A stretch of DNA of 64,000 bases from Drosophila pseudoobscura (lineage: Eukaryota; Arthropoda; Insecta; Diptera; Drosophilidae). Under the pieces are notes generated by a model, which worked only from the letters and a program-made list of their open reading frames with translations, had not been told where the DNA came from and did no database searches. The translations under genes and the position numbers were made by a program. The DNA lies in NCBI RefSeq assembly GCF_009870125.1, contig NC_046683.1, positions 16,129,001-16,193,000 of the forward strand. The letters are read 5' to 3'. This document shows, piece by piece, positions 36,816 through 48,627 of the stretch. Position 1 is the stretch's first letter; each line of letters opens with the position of its first letter.

Positions 36816-39800
36816 ACACACACACACACAGCCACAGACATAGTCATACAAAAGCACAACACGCAAGGCAAGCAAAAGCTGCCATTGGGTGTGTGGCACA
36901 GTGTGACCAAGCAGCTTTTCCGTGGAGAGAAATGCCAAAGATACACAATTCCAATACCAATTAAATTACAATTATTCATAAAATTTGAATCTTAAAAAAT
37001 GTTAGCTTTCCAAATTTGAATGGCAATAGCCGTATGGATTTCCCCGTTTAGAGAAATTTATAAAAGGGAATTGCACAATTGCAGAAATCTTTGTAAACAA
37101 ATAAGAAATCAAAAAATAAAAAATAATTAAGAAGAAAATTTATTACTACGAACCAATAATTTTTCCATCTTGAATAGCTTCGGAAAAACTACAACTTATA
37201 AAATATTAAAAAGCAGTGGAAAGTAAGGATTCAACCTAATTTTACTATATTCTTTGTTGACTATTTTCCATTTGTTAAATAGAATTTAAAATAGAATTTG
37301 ATTTGGGTTCTACCTCAAGGAAGGAGTTGGGTTTATTGAACCGTAGCCAGGGTGCAGAATGATTTATTTGCTCATCCGACCTTGAAGCGCATGCAAATTG
37401 TTGCCGCTTGAATGCCCTTTGACCCACTGTACATCGCATTGTTATTGCTTGCGTTTTTTTCCGTCGCCCCTTCGACGCGTTTTTATTTGTTTTTGTTTGG
37501 ACTGTCTCGAAAGCGCTGTGGCGCTCTGGCGCTTTAAAACGCTCCCGCCTACCGAGACACTTTCCTCTCTGCGGGACTGAGCGCGATGAAGGGTATAAAT
37601 ATATGGGAATACATATGTAGGTATATAAATACATACAATCATTGTAGGATAATGATGAAATATCAGATTCTGTAGGGGCTTACAATCGTCCGACGCTTTT
37701 GTGGATTTATATAAATGGCTTATCGCGCGCGTCTTGACTCTCGCGCGTTTAATTGCCTTGTTTTGTCGATGTTACCAGTCGCGTGTTCCACGTCACGTTG
37801 CAAACGTTTTGACCTCCTGAACGCATTCCCGGCAGCCACAACTCACACAAAAATTATGCAAAAATCGGGTAGCAGCAGAAGCTAAAAAACAATTCAAATG
37901 ACTACCATTTTCCCTGCTGCCCAGTTCAGTTCAGTCCACTCCACAGTCCAGTCCGCCCCGAACCGCCTTGCGAGTCGTCGTCCGAATAATGCGCTGGGGT
38001 GCCTTGGAAAACCCCTTCCATCTTCCATTCCTAGCAAATGAATTTTAATTGAGTCATGGAGAACGGGCGTCCCGCCAGCGATTCGAGGGAAACGCGTGCG
38101 AAGCCCGTCATCCCAGTGTTTGTTTACTTGTTTGTTTGCTTTTGGCTAGCGGCAAGAGCCTCTGAAGATCTTTCCGAGTATAAATGCATCCAAACCTCAA
38201 CACTAGCCCCCCAACCCCCCAACCACTCAAAGGGTGTTTATTTTCTGTGTCTGTGGGGGGGCACGCGCGTTTCGTGTGCAATTTCAATGGATGGAGAACG
38301 TGTACTAATTGATTTGTAGATCTCGAAGGGGTTTCGAATTTTGATTGCGATTATGCAGAAATAGAAAATTAAGAGGAAGATTTTGATAGAAATATGAGCT
38401 TACATAAGTATATGGGTAGTCTACCATATAAGGAATCGAAAACGATTCTATCAATTATGTTAAAGTGGTTTTCTTTTAATGGAAATTTTCCACAATCAGA
38501 TTAGACAAGTACATACTTCCATCAATAAGTAGAGAAAAAGAACAAATGAAAGAAAGAAAGAGTTGGCTCATAAGCAAATCGAGCGGAAACTAATATAATC
38601 AGGCCATTGAGTCGGCACTTTTGTGGGTTGTGGGTTGCGGGTTGGTCTATGGCTATGGGGCGGTCATACCATACGCCCGATATCTCTTTAGATTCGATTC
38701 CAGTTGTGTTCAGGCGTACACATCTATGTATGTACATATATAGGGTCGTTATCTGTGGGTGTTAGAGGGGTATTAGAGGGTGTTTAAAAATAAAACATGA
38801 ATTATACAAGCGATTGATAAATCGAACTGAACCCGAGAACCCACACCCGAACCCTAGAACCCGAACCCGAATCCAAAACCGAACCCGAGCCCGAAACGGG
38901 ACATATTCAGTCGAACGACCGCTTCAGTGCCATAAATCTACCTTTGAAGCGCCATATAGATGGTGCTATATGGAACATACATGCATATACATATGTATGT
39001 ATATACAGCTGGTCTACATGCATGGGTCGCACTGTCAATTGATCAGAAAACATACACAGAGACCTGTAGAACCCAGCCCACCACCGCCCACTTTGGTTAT
39101 CAATTATGTATATCTAAATTGAACTTTGACGCTGGAAATTGCTCTGGCCGGGTAGGTGGACAGACGGTCCGGCCGGACTGGACCGGACCGGACCGGACCG
39201 ACCGACCACTTGCCTCTCTCCCATTTTCGCCCTATCAATGATGTGAACAAATAATTATACTCGAATTATTTACAAGGAAAGCAAATCATGCATTCGAACG
39301 AACAAACGAACAGTCGTGTATTGTACACATGTACACTCAATCAATAAAACAATAAACATAAATAAGTACTGGCGACTGCCGGAAAGTACTGCCTCCTCGT
39401 CGACGAGACCTACATATTGGCCAAAGTCCAGAGCCAATGGTTGTGCGATGGTTTTATGTTAATTTATGGGGAGCTACCTACCGACTACCAATGTGTATTG
39501 TATTGCCAAAACTGTTCTCTTCGATTTATTATCTAAAATGGTACTAAATGAAGGGAATGTAAGACCCAAAACTGATCAAAATGTGTCCACCCCTTGGACG
39601 TTCCTCAAGGACAAAGACAGCCTTACGTATTCGTTCCTTTTTTAGCTACGTTAATGATCACTTTATGATGGGAATTATGCAAGAATTGTTGGATGATTAT
39701 CTTCCCAAAGATAAGATATCATTGTAGTCCAATCAATGTGTGCAGAATTCTCTTGAAGCTCGCTTGGATTATCTATAAAATGTTCACTGTATACTAGTAT

Positions 39801-41784
39801 ACTAGCAAATACCATAAAATACAAAGTTATTGCACCAGCATACCAACAAATTCCATTCGCAATTTTCCTTCGAGTTCTTTGACCGGAAAGTAAGTCTTTT
39901 GTGCCGCCCGCCAGAGACTGTGTACTTTGTTATAGGATTCTGGGGTCCGAATTGGGAAGGGGAATTGAAACCCCGAAACCTACGAAAAACCCCGCCATAG
40001 AACAGATTTTGGGTGCCTCATGCAACATCTTGGCCATTGTATGATAGTGGCTATCTGCGATCGAGAATTCCGAATGAATGATTCCTTCTCAGGATCTCAG
40101 TAAATGTTTCGTTATATTCCCCTTTTCTCTTAATTGCAGATTTAAGGGTCCGGTGGATGTCGAAGTTAAAGAGAAGGTTGATGAGTTGCAGAAGATGACC
40201 TTGAAGCGGAAAGCGCAATTGCACGAAATCGAACAATCTTTGCCAGCGAAATCGGGTCGCTATTTGCAGGTGAGTGTCCAAGTGCCCAAGTGCCAAACAC
40301 CCCACGCCCCACACCCCGCCCCTACACCGCAAGCGCGTGCCCATTCACAATCATGGTCCCAAAGGAAAACTTTCCATCTGAAAAAACTAACAAACAAAAG
40401 TAACAGCAACAAAAAGGAAACGTTAAAAGAAAAGTTGCTTCCTGCGCGACAATTTGCGCGCGGCTTGTTATGAACTTGACTCGGACACGACTTTGGAGGC
40501 GACTCGACTCGACTCGACTGGAGAGTGGAGAGTGGAGTTGGGTCCAAGTTGAAGTTGACCACCAGCCAGGAGTTGAGCCACAGACTTATCCACTTTACTT
40601 ATTCGCAGATAATCTTGGGCGATGTGAATGTCTCGATTCTCAACAGAAACGACAAAGTTCGCTACAAGGACGACTATGAAAAGTTTAAATTAATACTCAA
40701 CGTAATTGGACTGATAATGGCGTTCTTCAATTTGATATTCAACTACAGGTAAGTGGAATAAACTGAAGAGAAAACCAGTGCCCAGTGCCCACCAGTGCTG
40801 TCATCCATTTGCTCATCCATCTGCCGTGTATTTGCAGAGCCTTAGAGCTTGCCTTCATTTTCCTGTTGGTATGGTACTATTGCACCCTGACCATTCGCGA
40901 GTCGATACTGAAGGTGAATGGATCACGGATCAAGGGCTGGTGGCGCGCCCATCACTTCATCTCGACGGTGGCCGCCGGGGTCCTGCTGGTGTGGCCCCAG
41001 GGCGAGCATTGGCAGATCTTCCGCATGCAGTTCATGTACTTCAATGTTTATATCAGTGAGTGCATATCCGAAGATTTGATTAGATATTTATCAGCACTAT
41101 CACAATTCTGTATCTTCACCTCACCCTCTTCTTCCATCCGTGCAGGCATCGTGCAGTATCTACAATTTGGATACCAGAAGGGTCTGCTCTATCGCCTAAA
41201 GGCCTTGGGCGAGCGCCATAACATGGATATCACCATCGAGGGCTTCCACTCATGGATGTGGCGTGGTCTGAGCTTCCTGCTGCCGTTCCTCTTCATCGGC
41301 TATTGGTTCCAGGCGTACAATGCATGGACCCTCTACAAGTTGGCATTTAGTCCCCCGGATGCACCCTGGCATGTGTCGGTCATGTCCGGACTGTTTCTGC
41401 TTTTATTCATTGGCAACATGGCCACCACACTGTGGGTGGTGCCCGAAAAGATACGCGCGAGGTCCAAGGAACGCTACCGTCTCCTGAGCATGGGCAAGTC
41501 TATGAAGCTGCGCAGAGAAGTCAAGGTGAATAGAGCCATACTAATACTAAGCCATATTTAAGACAGGACATACATACATATGTGTTTCGGAAAGGTTTAC
41601 CTTATTCGAGAACAGCATTAACAGCATAGTAGCTCCCTTAATAGCTCCTCCTCTTTGGACTCTCCCGTTACAGAATAGCGCCAGTGACATGGACCTGTCG
41701 AGCAGCGCCAACGGCAGCACACCCAAGACGGCAACCGGGTCGCTGACAGAGCAGCAGCCACCCGCCGATAAGAAGGATATCTAA
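35409..41784 (+). CDS. TMEM120 family multi-pass membrane protein (7 exons)
   Basis: Coding exons are 35409-35471, 35890-36008, 40140-40269, 40609-40748, 40838-41055, 41146-41525 and 41674-41784. The phases join cleanly into 386 residues. The N-terminal ~100 residues are charged and helical ([20 protein letters not shown], then a stretch rich in Gln, Lys and Glu), the coiled coil of TMEM120 proteins. About six hydrophobic segments follow, starting near [19 protein letters not shown] and including the family-typical [35 protein letters not shown] and [18 protein letters not shown]. The C-terminus is a polar Ser/Thr-rich tail ending KKDI. Vertebrate TMEM120A/B are nuclear-envelope/ER proteins linked to adipocyte differentiation; TMEM120A was proposed as a channel but resembles a lipid-modifying enzyme structurally. 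The D. melanogaster gene I recall beside white is CG32795. Intron 2 is 4.1 kb. Polyadenylation signal candidate: 42247-42252. Confidence 0.95.
36783..36829. repeat. (CA)n microsatellite
   Basis: Near-perfect CA dinucleotide run interrupted once by TA, within TMEM120 intron 2. Confidence 0.95.
38823..38897. repeat. Degenerate CCCGAA hexamer array
   Basis: About twelve imperfect units of ACCCGA/CCCGAA. The spacing is kept at roughly six bases despite point changes. Confidence 0.8.
39170..39207. repeat. GGACC pentamer array
   Basis: Short GC-rich tandem run of GGACC units running into GACC units. Confidence 0.8.
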
Positions 41785-42594
41785 TCAACTTAATCGTTAT
41801 GTTCTATAAAGCCTGGCATTTCAATATACAATTTATATTTTCTATGATTATGATCTACGTTTTTTTTTCGTATTTATTAATTGTAAATCCCCTTTCAAAC
41901 TATCGGTTTAAGATCTTGTTTTTCTCCACCTACTACTCTCTCCTTTTGATTTAATTAATAGTTATGTAAAATTGTAAATTTTGAAGAAAACTGCGAGTAC
42001 ATAAGCAAACCATTTACATACATACATATAAATACATACATACGAGTACATATAGAGAAAATGATAGATGATGTTTTTTCGCCTATTTGTAAGTTGATAG
42101 AATTTGATAAAAGAAAACCAAACGAAACGGAAACTAAGAAGAATTATTAAAATGGAATTCAAATGAACGAATAATGACTCTTTTTATTTGGCTGGATAAT
42201 CATGTAGATTTTTTTTTTTACAAATTGAAAGCTCTAAGAGACAAATAATAAATACAAGTAAAACCCAAATATATCATAGAGTTTTGTGGGTAGGGGGGTG
42301 GTGGTGGAAAGTGAATAGATTTTGTTTGTGAAAACCATCGCATGGCAGCCCCTTATTGTAAATACAAATTAACGTAAGTATAATGTAATCATTCGATTGA
42401 CGCTTGAACGATTTTGATGTAATGTGTAATTTGGAAATTTAAAAACCCCAAAGACAATGTTTCCTTTGAAGTATAATTTCTCTGTCTATAGAGAGAGTGA
42501 GCGAAGGAGAAGTGGAAAAAACAATGCTTAGGTGCCGGTCCACCTTGTTTTACTGGCGGCCGTTAATGCGGTTCCTGGTCAGCAGCCTCTCATC

Positions 42595-42631
42595 CCACCA
42601 TCACCATCACCATCGCCATCACCATCACCAT
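42595..42631. repeat. CAC/CAT trinucleotide run
   Basis: Alternating ATC/ACC trinucleotides, nearly perfect. Confidence 0.9.
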
Positions 42632-44373
42632 ACTCTCTTTCCGACGACAGTGAGTGTCTGTGCAACAAAGGTTCCATCCTGCAATGCGGCAAAAAGCGGC
42701 GCGGTTTTTGCTGCTCCATTGCCATCGCCCGCGTCAACCGCAAAAGCCACAGGGCCCTACCATCCTTGCTCTCGCTCTCGCTCTCTCTGTGTGTGTGTGT
42801 GTGAGCCCAGTGTATGCTCCGGCTACAGCCCAGGCTCCGGATCCGGTTCTGGCCATTTGCTTGTCTGCTGCGCTGCCGCAGCCTAATTTGGCGAGAGTTC
42901 ATTAATTGCGTAAACGGCGCGCGCTTTTAATTATGTCGAACGTCGACGTCCGTCGCCCTGTGGGTGTGGGTGCAGGAGTGGGTGTGGGTGAGGCTTGGGG
43001 TATTTTGTGCATTTGCGGCATGTACCCCACACCCACCCACCGCTCACCCACACCCATACCCTTGCCATTACCATTACCCGCTGTGGGGCCGTTGCCCCAC
43101 ACAGTCTGCCTGTTTTTCTGCGGCAAATGGCAACAACGGAATTTACGACTTTTGGTCAACGCAGCCGCAGAGACCATCAAGCGTGACCATCACTGTTGCA
43201 GCGGGACGGACCGACGACCGGACGGACGGACGCTGGAGAGGGGTGAAGTGTGGCGTAGGGGTACGGAGGGGTACGATTATCATTTATTGCAACCGCATAC
43301 GGCGGAGGAAAAGTGTCGGGAAATGCCATTGTAAAGGCGGGTAATTCGTTAATTTGATAAGCATACGCCACGTTGAACCCCACACCACGTCACCCATCGA
43401 TGCAAAATCAGACACAATAATATCAAAAACCGGAAAAAAACACACGCGCACTGAAAAGCCCTGAAAACCAAAAATTAAATGTATAAGCAGGAATCCAGTG
43501 GGTCGATTAAGAAGTTTTAATTTGTTGACGCCTGCCTATTAGGAAATATCAATAGTTCTTTGTTGAATTTGAAAATCTTTTGTGAGGAAACATCGCTTGA
43601 AGAATGCACATTATTTTGAGCCGATTCAAAGAACTGTTTAATCTTTCTTCCAGACCTCTTCTTAAAAAATTCTTCTTACAAAATTCCATAGCGATTTTGG
43701 AACAGACAATTTTGACAGAAATATCATATGTCCTAGGATTTGTAAAAATATAAAATATATACTACACCATTTAATGACCTTTTGTATGAATGTGAAGAAT
43801 TTCTGCAATTTATGGAATTTTTTCGAAGAGGAATAAAATAAAATAATTATAAACACAGTACTTACAAACAACCCATGACCACAGGCAGGGCGTTTTCCTC
43901 TTCCCGCTATCACCACGTCATTTCCCGCTGTGGTCTTCTGGGGACTATGACTCTTCGGCCAGAATTGGCCGAAACCAATTGGCAATGCCCCAGCCACAGG
44001 GGCGCTGACGCCGGCGTTGACAATTTTCCTCTTTCAGCGCTGTCGTCGGCCAATAATTCAGTATTAATTTATGCTCGAAAAATAGCACTTAATCAGTATT
44101 TGATTTACGCTGCTATAAGTGCAGCAGATGATCAAAATATCACAGTCAGAGTCGAGGAAAATGTTGCAATTGAAGGGACTGTGATACGGCTATCCATTCG
44201 ATTTGGAATAGTACTTACGTACGTATAGAGGTATGATAAATGTGTTGGAATAATGAATCACAAACTATATAAGAGTTCTGTTACTTGGTATATTTCAACG
44301 ATTAAGAAGCATACGTTACGACAGGACATATGTAATTTTCCACACCAATCTCATATCTCAGAAGTGTTTTTAT

Positions 44374-44405
44374 CAGTTCAGTTCAGTTCAGTTCAGTTCA
44401 GTTCA
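44374..44405. repeat. (CAGTT)n pentamer array
   Basis: Six tandem CAGTT units with a short degenerate ATGTC continuation. Confidence 0.9.
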
Positions 44406-44518
44406 TGTCATGTCAGCGAATGATCGATTTTTAGTGTATATGTATGTGTGATGTTTGTCAGTGTACACTTCAACATTGCATAATTATTGTATTTGTGTGG
44501 GGGGCATAGAATTTGTAG

Positions 44519-44983
44519 CTAGCCCTCGTCGTTACCCGGCAGATCGAAGCGCACCGTACGATCAGCCGAGCCGTGAATGTGGCTCATGTGAGTCCCGATA
44601 TTGTCCAAAAGGTGAGGGTTGGACCCGTGCACGGCCACGCACAGGGGACAGATGACCTTTGTGCTGTCAGTCTTGTGGTCGTTCACTGTGTGCTTGACCA
44701 GATCTTCGGCCGAGTGTCCGTGCTTGGAACACACGGGACAGGTGAAGCTGTCCGCCTCCAGAGTCGGTATGGGCTCGCCGGCGAAGAGCAGCTCCTTGGT
44801 GGGCAAGTCCACCAGGCACTGGAACGGATGATCCGGTTTGTGTTCATTTCCGGTCACCACCTTCTTCTCATGGCAAGCCTCACACAAGTCGTAGTTTGCG
44901 CAACGCAGACACTTGAAGCGGTATCGCGGTAGGTTTTGGATCTGGCATCCACTGCAGCATACATTCCAGTAGGCGGTTGACAT
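44519..44983 (-). CDS. Short KCMF1-like protein with ZZ and C2H2 zinc fingers
   Basis: Intronless 154-aa frame. The N-terminal ZZ finger has ligand candidates C10, C13, C25, C28, C34, C37, H48 and H52, arranged as in KCMF1 (YRFKCLRCANYDLCEAC, then HKPDHPFQC). Two Di19-type C2H2 fingers follow: FTCPVCSKHGHS with its histidines, and VICPLCVAVHGS with an H-X-H end. This is the exact domain order of KCMF1, a ubiquitin ligase that works with UBR4 and recognises N-terminal degrons. KCMF1 is about 380 residues, so this protein keeps the finger region and lacks the long C-terminal half needed for partner binding. Single exon and small size suggest a retrocopy derived from the parental Kcmf1 gene. All zinc ligands are kept, which argues for a working protein. 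A restricted, for instance germline, role is only inference. Confidence 0.85.
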   Translation of the reverse strand: MSTAYWNVCCSGCQIQNLPRYRFKCLRCANYDLCEACHEKKVVTGNEHKPDHPFQCLVDLPTKELLFAGEPIPTLEADSFTCPVCSKHGHSAEDLVKHTVNDHKTDSTKVICPLCVAVHGSNPHLLDNIGTHMSHIHGSADRTVRFDLPGNDEG

Positions 44984-46685
44984 CGCAGCTGCCCAGTTTG
45001 AAATCGGTTCTGCCTACTAAAAATAAAAAAAAAAACCGAATTTTGTTGATTTTTGTTATATAAAGTTGTCAACAATTTTTGTTGAGAATTACCAAAAATA
45101 GTGCGACCTGTTTGAGGTGCTGGGAAAAAGTGAGGATATATGGAGTTTTGGGCCTACAGAAAGGTATGAACTTTATTACAGGGACTTCTAGATGCTAAAT
45201 GAATATGGTTCGATTAGAAATAGGCGAGGCCTGCTTTTTAGGCATCAAGAAATATGCGAATCCCCATCCCTGGTTTTATTTTTTGATCACACCCTCGTTT
45301 CTCATTCATTCATTTGAGCTCTCATGAAAATTCACTTCTGCATTCTCGTGTGGGTTAAGGAAATCCCAAACAAATATAGCGAAAATAGATACATATATAA
45401 TTGATATATTTGACATTTAAATAATAATAATAAACCCAAAAACAAAAAGCGAAAACGATGAATATATTTAATTGAAACATTTCAATCAAATAAAATAAAA
45501 CAAAAAAACCGAAAAAGCGAATCCAATTAATATGTAGTGGGTACCTGCGTGGATTTAAACAATTGAACAATACAAAAAATGGAAATTAATTTTAAAATCA
45601 AATCTCGTGAACAATGACAATGAATTTAGGGACCGAAACCGAAATTGTTGGCACACAGCGCCACTACAATGAACGACTTGGCTAGAGCCGAGTCCAGAGG
45701 CACATCAAAAGAGAATTTAATTTTCGAAAAAAGAGGAAAAGGAGAGAGAAAAACTTTTCAACCAATGCATTGGAAAAAAAGAAAAGAAAAAAACTTCGAG
45801 ATTGGGAGACAGAAAGAGACAGTCTCGCTCTGGCAGGGGGTCCTTGGCGGGAGAAATGGCAAATGAAATCGAGCAATCAAATGAGCATAATAAGTTAATC
45901 AAGAACTTGCTCATGTCCAGATCAATGGGGTCAGTCGTGTGCCGGGTGCCGGGTGCCGGGTCCCTTCCCTCCTTATGGTCTTCCGCCTTCGCGTCCCTTC
46001 CCATTTTGCCGTCGACAAATTGAAATGCCCAAAAGGAGAATGGATGGGGCTGGAGGGTGCAGGGTGGAGGGTGGATACAAACAGGTTGACACACAAGCAA
46101 ATAAATAAATGCACTCAACTATGTAATATGGCCAACAGCTAGGACCATGGTCAGACAATGCCCCCCCACCCATTCCCACTCCCAGTACCAGTCCCAGTCC
46201 CAGTCCCTATCCTTCTGGAGAATCAAATGTAGCGTGAAATCGTTAGTTTCGTTTTGGCCGGGTCCGAACCTGGAACCACGTAATCAGTTGCCTCTACCCA
46301 GTGTCCCTCAGAGTCGGGGCCTGATTTATAGCCGACACACGATTTCCAGCAGCCCACAATTCTGGCAACATTTCTCCGCCTTCAGTTCGTGGAAGGAACA
46401 GTGCGGCAATTGAAAATCAGATCAATGCTCCACTATTCCACATAGCCAGGAGAAGGATCATAGCTGAGACGTGAACATTTTCCTGACCGTTCGGATAAAG
46501 AACAAAATCTTATGGTAGTACACAGTTATGAAGTATTTAATTTTTTAAATCGGTTTTTCAACTTTTAAAATTTGTGTGTTTGAAAAATTGTCCAATTCGT
46601 TACAATAAAAAATTAAAAACCGATTTAGAAGTGCTTAAAAAAGTACCCATCCTACTTGGAATTCGACGATGTCGTATTTTCTCCC
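44984..46685. other. Spacer between KCMF1-like and TAF5-like genes
   Basis: The right end is the 3' side of the TAF5-like gene, and the left end is the 5' side of the KCMF1-like gene. It contains a CAGTCC hexamer array (46178-46207) and A-rich tracts. No gene is supported. Confidence 0.5.
46178..46207. repeat. CAGTCC hexamer array
   Basis: About five units, same unit family as at 17085 and 20459. Confidence 0.75.
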
Positions 46686-48627
46686 TTATCGATTTCCTTT
46701 CTTCTTGCCCGCCTCCTCCTCCGCCTTTGGGCCAGTACAGACGGCCATTATGTAATTACGGCCAACAAAGCGAAGACAGCGCAAAGATGTCTTCAAATGC
46801 TCACTGGAGCTGTATAGTAGCTCCTTGGTGCTCGGTTTTGGGGATGACTCCTTATCGTCGGGTGCGAGGTCGGCGCTGCAGTGATTGACGAGGAGCTGAA
46901 AATCCCAAAAGCTCAGCTCGATATCGCTCCCCACCGCCAGCGCATTGTTCTCCATGTTTACAGCAATCGATCTAATGACGGACGTGTGATATTTCAGGGT
47001 GCGGACCATCCGGCCGCTGAACATGTCCGAGACAATTATGAGGAAGTCGTGGCCCCCGGAGATCAGATAACGGCCGCACTTTGAGTATGCCAGAGCAGTG
47101 ATGGTGTTCTTATGGCCACGGAAGAGACGCACCTGGACGCCCTTGAAAATGTCCCACACTCTCACAGTGCAGTCGGCGGATCCTGTGGCCAGGTGCCGAC
47201 TGTTGGAATGAAACAGGCACACCGTCATGTCGGCCAGATGGCCGGCGAGCTCGAGAGCAGGCTTCTTGGTGTTGCGTCCCCAGACGCGTACAATGCCGTC
47301 GTCCGAGGTGCCGGCAAAGATGAAGCCCTGGGGGGCAAAAGTCACGAAGGTGCACAGCTGATTTCGATAGACGGAGGCACAGGTCCAGGAGGTCACGCAC
47401 CACAGCCGCATCGTTGAGTCCAGCGAGCAGCTGAGCAGGAAGCGGTCCTTGTGGGAAAAGGCAAGGGACAAAACCGGCCCCTTGTGGCCGCCGAGCATGA
47501 TCTCCCCCTTGCGGATGATGGAGTCCAGCTTGTCCAGCAGTCCAATCTTATCCATGCCCACGGCGACACGGATAAAGTGGTTGCTCAAGCCAAGTGCCAC
47601 CATAGACAGGTCCTGCGAAGGAGTGCAACAGAGAATTTCCGCATCACTCTCCACAGGTGCGTACGTGAAGATCGTGGGCCAAGCGTCCCGATCCAGTGGC
47701 CAATGGTGCGGCAAGTCAACCGAACTGTCGACAAGGGGCTCCAGCTGAGGCAGCCCCGGGAATGTCCACTCCTCTAACGGGTCCTCGTCGGTGTAGCTGC
47801 GAATGGCAAAATGGCCGAGCAGCCTCTCCTGCTGCCCACGCGTCCACTTCGCCACGCAAGTTATGTACAGATAGTAGGTCGGATAGGCCATTACGATCTC
47901 CACCGTGTCGGCACTAGCCAGCAGCTCCAGGGCCCTTTCCGGCAGGTCTTCTGGGGTGCGAATCAGCTTGAGCTTTTCGATGCGCTGGCTGTACGACTTG
48001 TCCAAGTACGTGGCGCCCTCCTCCAGGAAGGACGTGGCCCGCTCCAATCTCTCTCCCAAAATCATTTTCAGGTAGGCAATGGTCAGCATAGGATACAGCA
48101 TCAGGAATATCTCAAATTTATGATTGCTGGCAACAGTGTCAACGATTTTCTTAGTGCCTCGGAAGGCCTGTTCATATTCCAGAAAAATCTCTTCGTCCAC
48201 AATGGCGTCAAAGTGAAAGCTTTCGCCCTCGGTACGAATTACTATGGCATCGCCCTCGTAGAAGTCTTTGAAATTTTTATACATTTCAATCCGTTTACTG
48301 GGCGCAATGGGCTCTACGGGTTCTGTGGCCAGCTTAGAACTACGAGCCGCACAATCGCCAGAGATGCCATTGTTGCTTTCTTCTTTAATTGCATCTGGTT
48401 TCTTTAGTTCTATAGCGGCTTGAATATTATTGAAAACGTGGGAATACTCCGACGAAGAGTTGGCAGACAGCTGGTCACCATTCTGCGGAAGAACGATTGA
48501 ATTATACGTATATAAAGGGATATAAACTTACTTCTAGATTGATCGCATTATTTATATCCGAAACATTTGGTTTTTCCTTTTCACCCCTTTTTTTATTGGA
48601 TGGGACATTCTTTTTTGAATATTTCAT
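46686..48627 (-). CDS. TAF5-like WD40 protein (2 exons)
   Basis: Exon 1 is 48532-48627 (32 codons, MKYSKKNVPSNKKRGEKEK, donor GTAAGT). Exon 2 is 46686-48482 (acceptor CTTCCGCAG). The join keeps frame and gives 630 residues. Residues about 99-245 match the TAF5 NTD2 helical domain (FKDFYEGDAIV, YEQAF, FLMLYPMLTIAYLKMI, ERATSF). Residues about 360-560 hold WD40 repeats in TAF5 style: GHKGPVLSLAFS, GHLADMTVCLFHSNSRHLAT, GSADCTVRVWD, RLFRGHKNTITALAYS, CGRYLISGGHD. TAF5 scaffolds TFIID, and fly cannonball is a testis-specific TAF5 relative needed for spermatocyte transcription. The N-terminal LisH region is absent and the sequence is divergent, so this is a lineage-type paralogue rather than the housekeeping Taf5. 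A testis-TAF role is inferred. The frame also stays open upstream of the chosen ATG. That start gives a basic N-terminus like that of the related pseudogene. Confidence 0.87.

Larger units (their letters stand above)
36009..40139 (+). other. TMEM120 intron 2
   Basis: A 4.1-kb intron with donor GTGAGT and acceptor TTGCAG. Contents I can support are simple repeats only: a CA run (36783-36829), a degenerate CCCGAA array (38823-38897) and a GGACC array (39170-39207). No nested gene is visible. Confidence 0.75.
41785..44518. other. TMEM120 3' region and spacer
   Basis: The first ~470 bases probably include the TMEM120 3' untranslated region. The rest contains a CACCAT-type trinucleotide run (42595-42631), CT and GT runs (42770-42803), GGGTGT/CACCC-rich DNA (42958-43110) and a CAGTT pentamer array (44374-44405). 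No gene is supported. Confidence 0.55.

Noticed and set aside
36579-36938. Val/Cys-rich open frames near 36.6-36.9 kb
   Set aside because: They are translations of the CA/GT microsatellite in TMEM120 intron 2.
42497-43344. Several overlapping frames of 80-140 codons
   Set aside because: Driven by CAC/CAT, CT, GT and GGGTGT repeats. Open on both strands with no domain.
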